From NCBI GenBank assembly GCA_027487515.1, contig JAIYDL010000010.1, positions 43,454-107,453 of the forward strand: a DNA stretch of 64,000 nucleotides. The letters run 5' to 3'. Made by a program: the position numbers and the translations under genes. This DNA comes from Pseudomonadota bacterium (GTDB taxonomy: Bacteria; Bdellovibrionota; Bacteriovoracia; Bacteriovoracales; Bacteriovoracaceae). Shown here one piece after another: positions 59,804-64,000 of this stretch (position 1 is its first letter; each line of letters begins with the position of its first letter). Below the pieces are notes generated by a model, which was given only the letters and a program-made list of their open reading frames with translations, did not search any database and had not been told where the DNA came from.

Positions 59804-62671
59804 CTAATCGCAGTAAGCTTCTGTCCGTGCGAAGTGGACGTAGGTGAATTGATTACTCGGTGATCCCATGTAGTAGAGGTAAAGCCGATCCCCATCCATC
59901 ACTGCGCTTGGACCCCCGACGAACCCCTGGTCCCAGCTCCCGGCCTTGCCCTCAATGATCGGATTGTTAGGATTTCGATTCCAGTTTATGCCGTCCCTAC
60001 TAGTCGCGTGACCGATTCTCAGGACACTCTTAGCATCAATTCCCACATAGAACATATGAAGCTTGCCACTTTTTTCCCGGACGACGTTTACATGACCGAC
60101 CCCCGCGACATCGAAGCTGCCGGTTCCCCCTCGAAGGATGGGATCTGCCTGCTTGACCCAATCTTTCCCGTTGGTCGAGTGCGCATACCCAAATCTCGCG
60201 TAGGAAAAGGGTTTCTCTTGAGGGTCTTTGCCAAAACCTTGGTACCAGAGATGGTACCCAGTCGCGTCAATGATGGCCGATGGCTCGAGGACACCTCCGA
60301 CCTGAAATCCGCCAGCATCAAATGGCTGCTCCCAGGGGAGCGTAGTGCCGAGCGCTGGTGATAGTTCTTTTTCCCACGTTTTTCCGTCAAGTGAAGTCGC
60401 ACGGCCGATGGTGTAGATTGTGTTCGGCGTTGCCATCCTCGCGCCGGAGTAAAACATTTGGTACTTCCCCCTAAGGTCCTTGACCACGAATGCGGTTTCT
60501 ACGCCTTCCTCATCTAGGCCCGGAGTTCCGGGGGAGAGGACTGGCAAAGCATCTCTTGCGGCGTCTTTCGGATCCTCCCACAATAGGCCATCAACACTCT
60601 CTGCGTAGGCGATCGTGGCCCGCCAAACACCCGCACCCGTTCGCTCTCCGCTTGTGAACCACATTTTGAATTTCCCATCGGAGTCTTTGATGACAGTTGG
60701 GTCGCCTAGTAAGCCAATCCAGTGAAAGTTTTCGCAGTTTCCACCATATTTCGCGGCTTCGGTGACGTCACATGTTCCCTCGTTCTTAGTTTTCAGCGGT
60801 TGCAAGGCCCTCTGGAACCGAGGCCACTCGCAAGAGGTGGCAGGATTCTTTTGCCTCCTCAAGCTTGGCAACCCCTTGGGGGTAGAGAGCCAAATCTGAT
60901 TAAAGTCCCAGCTTAGAAGTGGAGCCACGAAAGGTGAGTAAAATGCGCTCTCCCCCTCGAAGATACCCATTTGATTGTCACACCCTGAGATTCCTTGTGC
61001 CTTGCCACACATTTGAGAAACACCCGAGGCGTTTACGCTCCACCGGGAATCTTTGATGCTACTCTTTGGCCAATCTGAGGGAGCATATATGTTTCCTGCG
61101 ATGGCACCAATGTTTTGGATCGGTGCTCCTCCCGGTGTTCCAGAGGAGATGTAGGACGTTAGGATCGATGTGGATGCAGAGTTTTGAATGAGGTGTGAAT
61201 CGATGGGATAGCTTACCTTAGGAGCAAGGGTTCTGATTGTTCCACTCGCTACAATCCCGCCCATGGAAAGATTGAAGACAGAATCTGCTGGTTCGTCATT
61301 CACGAGGCTTGTGGCCAGAGTCCCCGAAGAAAGCGCATTCTTAACTGCTCCGTTGTTGAGATCGGCGGTGATTCCTCCGACCTTAACGGTGCGGGCCGTC
61401 GTCACTTTCGAGCGAAGGTATGTTGCCGTACTCACGCTACCTGAAAAATCTACATCTGAAATTGAACTCTGGGATGCGGTACCAGCGATTCCTCCTGCGG
61501 CCATATCTGCCAAACCTCCGAGAGCGCTACTCGGCGTTGTGGACCGGAGGGATTGCACTTGTGCCATTGACCCGATTTCTGATAAGGAGGATTTTCTTAC
61601 CGAGCCGAACACGCCTCCAACCTCGAGACTCGTCACCAGTTGACCAGGATGAATTGAGAGGAGACCACGAACCTTGATGTTTGTAATCTCACTTGAGTCA
61701 ACTGTTCCGGCCAGGGTTCCGGCCCTCACGGCCCCGGTGATATTGGGGACGCTTCGAATGACACTTTCTTCAAGTTTTAAATTTCTCACGCTTCCTCGAC
61801 TGATGGATCCAAACAAACCCAAGTGACTCAGATCAGAGCGGTCCATGTAAAGGCCGTAAATTCCAAATCCACCCCCATCGAAGGTTCCCTTGAAGCTAGG
61901 GATTGGCAAGAATCCCTTGCCGTCCTTCCAGGATACGTCGACGTCCGAAGGAGGGGCGACCACGGTGGGGTTCGTCTCTCGAGCATTGATGTCTGATTTC
62001 ATCTTAAAGTGAGAAGTTGGGTAGAATCGGATTTGATCAATCTGTCGAATGTGGCAGAGAATGTAGGGATCACTTAAGGTACCTGTTCCCCCGGCAAATG
62101 GACGGGCGCTGCGGTTCGCACCGGTACAGGTTGAAACGACAGTGAACGTCTTATTTCCGAGACTGGCCTCTGCCATTTGAAAATAAAATCCACCTTTCCC
62201 CGCCTGCCCGAGGACCACTGGCTCGATTTTAACGGCGTTCACTCGATGATTTCTGCCAAAGTTCAGATCAAGGCTGCCACCGGAGTCAGGTTGAGCTGAA
62301 AAATCTCCGACGCTGTACCAACTTGCCCCTGCGGTTGAGCTTAAGTAAATGCGGTAGAGGCGAGGAAATCCTTCAGGGCGCCCCTGATTCATTCTCGCTC
62401 GGAGTCTGAGAAAGGAGACAGAGTTGATCTCCCCAAGCTTGAAGAGGAGATACGATCCTCTGTCATTTCTAGCGCTCACAAAGCCCTTACTGCTGTATGC
62501 TGTGCCAACTTTACCGTCGAAGACTTTCTCCGGTGCCCAGTTAGAGTTTTGAATGTCCTTGGACTCCGCCGCTGTTATCGAAAAATTCGATTCGGAGACT
62601 GAACTCACTGAAAAAGCTTTCGGCGTAAGCGACATGCTCAAACTTAAGATTAGCGCGATTTTTGAGAACAC
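59804..62671 (-). CDS. Secreted F5/8-GLUG-beta-propeller protein, 955 aa
   Basis: Signal peptide about 1-22. Residues about 30-175 resemble a coagulation-factor 5/8 (discoidin) carbohydrate-binding domain (NSNWAPEKVFDGKVGTAYSSKG and KLGEINSVSFLRLRARM). Residues about 185-600 hold GLUG-type repeats (TFDGGGFGIYGLY, GLFGSISRGSVRNLKL, AGTLAGTVDSSEITNI, GGVFGSVRKSSLSEI), a right-handed beta-helix-like region. Residues about 640-955 are a five-bladed propeller of the glycosyl-hydrolase 43/32/130 kind (GDPTVIKDSDGKFKMWFTSG, repeated at GKYQMFYSGAR, YHLWYQGFG, KLHMFYVGID, RLYLYYMGS). Likely a glycan-binding or -cleaving exoprotein; catalytic acids are not assigned. Confidence 0.85.
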   Translation of the reverse strand: MFSKIALILSLSMSLTPKAFSVSSVSESNFSITAAESKDIQNSNWAPEKVFDGKVGTAYSSKGFVSARNDRGSYLLFKLGEINSVSFLRLRARMNQGRPEGFPRLYRIYLSSTAGASWYSVGDFSAQPDSGGSLDLNFGRNHRVNAVKIEPVVLGQAGKGGFYFQMAEASLGNKTFTVVSTCTGANRSARPFAGGTGTLSDPYILCHIRQIDQIRFYPTSHFKMKSDINARETNPTVVAPPSDVDVSWKDGKGFLPIPSFKGTFDGGGFGIYGLYMDRSDLSHLGLFGSISRGSVRNLKLEESVIRSVPNITGAVRAGTLAGTVDSSEITNIKVRGLLSIHPGQLVTSLEVGGVFGSVRKSSLSEIGSMAQVQSLRSTTPSSALGGLADMAAGGIAGTASQSSISDVDFSGSVSTATYLRSKVTTARTVKVGGITADLNNGAVKNALSSGTLATSLVNDEPADSVFNLSMGGIVASGTIRTLAPKVSYPIDSHLIQNSASTSILTSYISSGTPGGAPIQNIGAIAGNIYAPSDWPKSSIKDSRWSVNASGVSQMCGKAQGISGCDNQMGIFEGESAFYSPFVAPLLSWDFNQIWLSTPKGLPSLRRQKNPATSCEWPRFQRALQPLKTKNEGTCDVTEAAKYGGNCENFHWIGLLGDPTVIKDSDGKFKMWFTSGERTGAGVWRATIAYAESVDGLLWEDPKDAARDALPVLSPGTPGLDEEGVETAFVVKDLRGKYQMFYSGARMATPNTIYTIGRATSLDGKTWEKELSPALGTTLPWEQPFDAGGFQVGGVLEPSAIIDATGYHLWYQGFGKDPQEKPFSYARFGYAHSTNGKDWVKQADPILRGGTGSFDVAGVGHVNVVREKSGKLHMFYVGIDAKSVLRIGHATSRDGINWNRNPNNPIIEGKAGSWDQGFVGGPSAVMDGDRLYLYYMGSPSNQFTYVHFARTEAYCD

Positions 62672-62893
62672 CCTTTTCCCCTAAACTTCTCTGGAATTCT
62701 TTTTGCTTTATCGGACTAACCATGAATTTTTGAAGGGAATAAGGGGCCTAGGAGGTTACTTGCTGTGATTCAAGATTCGATCCACACCACGGAGTCTCGG
62801 ACTGTTGTTGTCGGGTGGAGTGTCTAGGATTGCGCGGTAGGGTTACAGGACATCGAACTCAATCCTTTGATCAATCGCCTGGCCCTTTGGGAT

Positions 62894-62917
62894 GAACCCC
62901 GACCTAGGCCGGGGTTC
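62894..62917. repeat. 8-bp inverted repeat near the 3' end of the triple-repeat gene
   Basis: GAACCCCG-acctaggc-CGGGGTTC in the 290-bp space between the minus-strand genes. No T-run on either side; purpose unknown. The rest of this space shows nothing I can name. Confidence 0.4.
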
Positions 62918-62962
62918 GGATGCAAACGGAAGTTGAAACGCTGAGATGACTTTTTAGGTTTG

Positions 62963-63565
62963 TTACCTTCCTCCCCGTTCACCTTCGAAATCTAGGCAGT
63001 GGTCAGTCACCATGATTTCATCAACTTCTACAATCCTCGCATTGCCTGTGTAGGTAGATTGCACCAAAACCTTCTTCGCCGTTTGACTTATAGCTTTGAC
63101 GGTCGCACCCCTGTCGAAGAAGTTAGTGTAGATGCCGTCGCCTACGCAGATTCCTTGAATACAGCCTCTGGTGACCAAGATCTCTCTCGGCGCCACTGCA
63201 TTGGAGTTGCCTGTGTGGGTAGACTCAAGCAAGATCTGTCGAGTCGTTGGATTAATGGCCTTGATCCGTGCACCTCTGTCAAAAAATTGGGTATAGACAA
63301 GATCTCCGACACACATGCCACGTGCTTCGCACCCTCTGGTGAGGTAGAGCTCTCGTGGAGATGAAGCTCTGGTATTGCCTGTGTATGTTGATTCGAGCAT
63401 GATCTGCAGTGTTCTAGGATTGATGGCTTTAACTCGCGCACCTTTGTCAAAATAGTTAGTGTAAACAGTGTCACCGGGACAAACTCTTTTATCGTTTCCT
63501 AGGTCGATGCAGGCCATCGCCGAGGTTGATAGAGTCAAGATAAGGGAAAGCGCTAAACTTTTCAT
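62963..63565 (-). CDS. Secreted triple-repeat protein, 200 aa
   Basis: Signal peptide about 1-18 (SLALSLILTLSTSAMA). Then three near-identical modules of about 55 residues, each bounded by cysteines exactly 50 residues apart (C29-C79, C85-C135, C140-C190). Consensus: C-x-GD-x-VYTxFFDRGAxVKAI at the start, then LxESTYTGN and REIxVTRGC at the end. Strand-rich, SH3-like in feel, probably disulfide-linked per module. GGAGG precedes the ATG. No family known to me. Confidence 0.8.
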   Translation of the reverse strand: MKSLALSLILTLSTSAMACIDLGNDKRVCPGDTVYTNYFDKGARVKAINPRTLQIMLESTYTGNTRASSPRELYLTRGCEARGMCVGDLVYTQFFDRGARIKAINPTTRQILLESTHTGNSNAVAPREILVTRGCIQGICVGDGIYTNFFDRGATVKAISQTAKKVLVQSTYTGNARIVEVDEIMVTDHCLDFEGERGGR

Positions 63566-63832
63566 AAGTCCTCCGTATAGTTAGAAGGAAGATTGTATGG
63601 CAGGTCGTTAGCGTGATGCATTGCAGGTGAAAGTATTTCAGATCCCTCTCCTGTATTGATCTTCGAAATGGTTTAAGTTTCCGTTATTTAATGAATTTTC
63701 TGTCAATTCTTTGATCACTTGATAGGTAAGCCACGTACTTTCTTTGTCGATTTTATGAATCGCGAACTCGAGATCAATGTGTTGATCCATACCCACTCAT
63801 TGGTGCACATGGAATTTTCCAGACGAACAATT
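63566..63832. other. Non-coding stretch upstream of the triple-repeat gene
   Basis: About 270 bp with no supported gene. It holds the ribosome binding site and presumably the promoter of the 62963-63565 gene; no repeat or RNA recognised. Confidence 0.4.
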
Positions 63833-63862
63833 AAAAACGGCCGGGGAGGAACCCCGGCCGCA
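63833..63862 (-). terminator. Terminator for the gene entering from the right edge
   Basis: Minus strand CGGCCGGGG-TTCC-TCCCCGGCCG followed by five T. Confidence 0.9.
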
Positions 63863-63896
63863 ACCAACCAACAAGAGACTGTGTGAGAGAGAAATT

Positions 63897-64000
63897 AGTT
63901 TGAAGATCCGTTCGTATCAGTCACTGGAGCACAAGCGTATCCGATGACCTGGAGCCGGAAGTTAACAACCGACTGAACGTAGTCTTTAACGTTACAGTGA
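63897..64000 (-). CDS. C-terminal end of a gene, product unknown
   Basis: A minus-strand frame enters from the right edge and ends at TAA 63897-63899. The last residues are about HCNVKDYVQSVVNF and ACAPVTDTNGSSN, with two cysteines in a short C-terminus, suggesting an exported protein. Only 34 residues are visible. A terminator follows. Confidence 0.55.

Noticed and set aside
62894..62917. Possible terminator of the triple-repeat gene
   Set aside because: The hairpin has no T-run on either side, so it is listed only as an inverted repeat.

Overview
The window is a 64 kb piece of a Gram-negative chromosome of roughly 55% GC. It looks like a relative of the predatory Bdellovibrionota (Bdellovibrio-like bacteria). 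This is inference: no rRNA or other marker gene is present, and the call rests on the gene families seen. Secreted or cell-wall-associated hydrolases are unusually dense: proline iminopeptidase, a DUF885 lipoprotein, an M28 peptidase, a lysyl-endopeptidase-like protease, two V8/trypsin-like proteases (one fused to ankyrin repeats), two tandem papain-like lipoproteins, a subtilase and aminopeptidase N. The peptide/carbon-starvation transporter CstA and the muropeptide permease AmpG are also here. This suits an organism that digests proteins and peptidoglycan and takes up the products. No prophage, insertion sequence, integrase or CRISPR array was seen.

Layout. 1-3.8 kb: a tight minus-strand cluster of a PEP-synthase/PPDK-like enzyme (cut by the window edge), a UbiA-like membrane prenyltransferase, a histone-deacetylase-fold deacylase and an unknown protein. 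3.9-8.6 kb: peptidases, a NudK-type Nudix enzyme and a TonB-like protein. 8.6-11.8 kb: overlapping Leloir genes galT-galK-galM, without galE. 11.8-18.9 kb: membrane protein, M28 peptidase, CstA, TPM protein, lipase-like protein, REC-Hpt regulator and a secreted protease. 19.0-23.8 kb: a MarR-TolC-RND efflux operon without a periplasmic adaptor, headed by a perfect palindromic operator. 23.8-25.3 kb: an O-antigen-type ABC exporter pair. 25.4-32 kb: small proteins, a V8-like protease, a HiPIP, a C5 DNA methyltransferase with an in-frame A20 tract, AmpG and lipoproteins.

32-39.7 kb: DUF2797 protein, PepN, a conserved large protein of unknown role, an amber-interrupted secreted protein, Ogt, lipoate ligase and L33. 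39.7-46.4 kb: tandem C1 lipoproteins, a DUF4340 protein and a subtilase. 46.4-53 kb: L28, a transketolase with a CsbD-like tail, cysteine synthase, a 2OG oxygenase, an XRE regulator and a 5'-nucleotidase. 53-64 kb: protease-ankyrin fusion, tRNA-Ala(GGC), several small secreted unknowns, a degenerate secretion-ATPase-like gene, a LysR regulator, a 955-residue F5/8-GLUG-beta-propeller protein and a triple-repeat secreted protein.

The observations most worth pursuing are the probably phase-variable methyltransferase coupled to ampG, the transketolase-CsbD fusion, the adaptor-less RND operon with its palindrome, the PPDK/UbiA/HDAC-like cluster, the protease-ankyrin fusion, the disulfide-bounded triple repeat, and the 26-bp inverted duplication that forms the end of an ABC ATPase gene.
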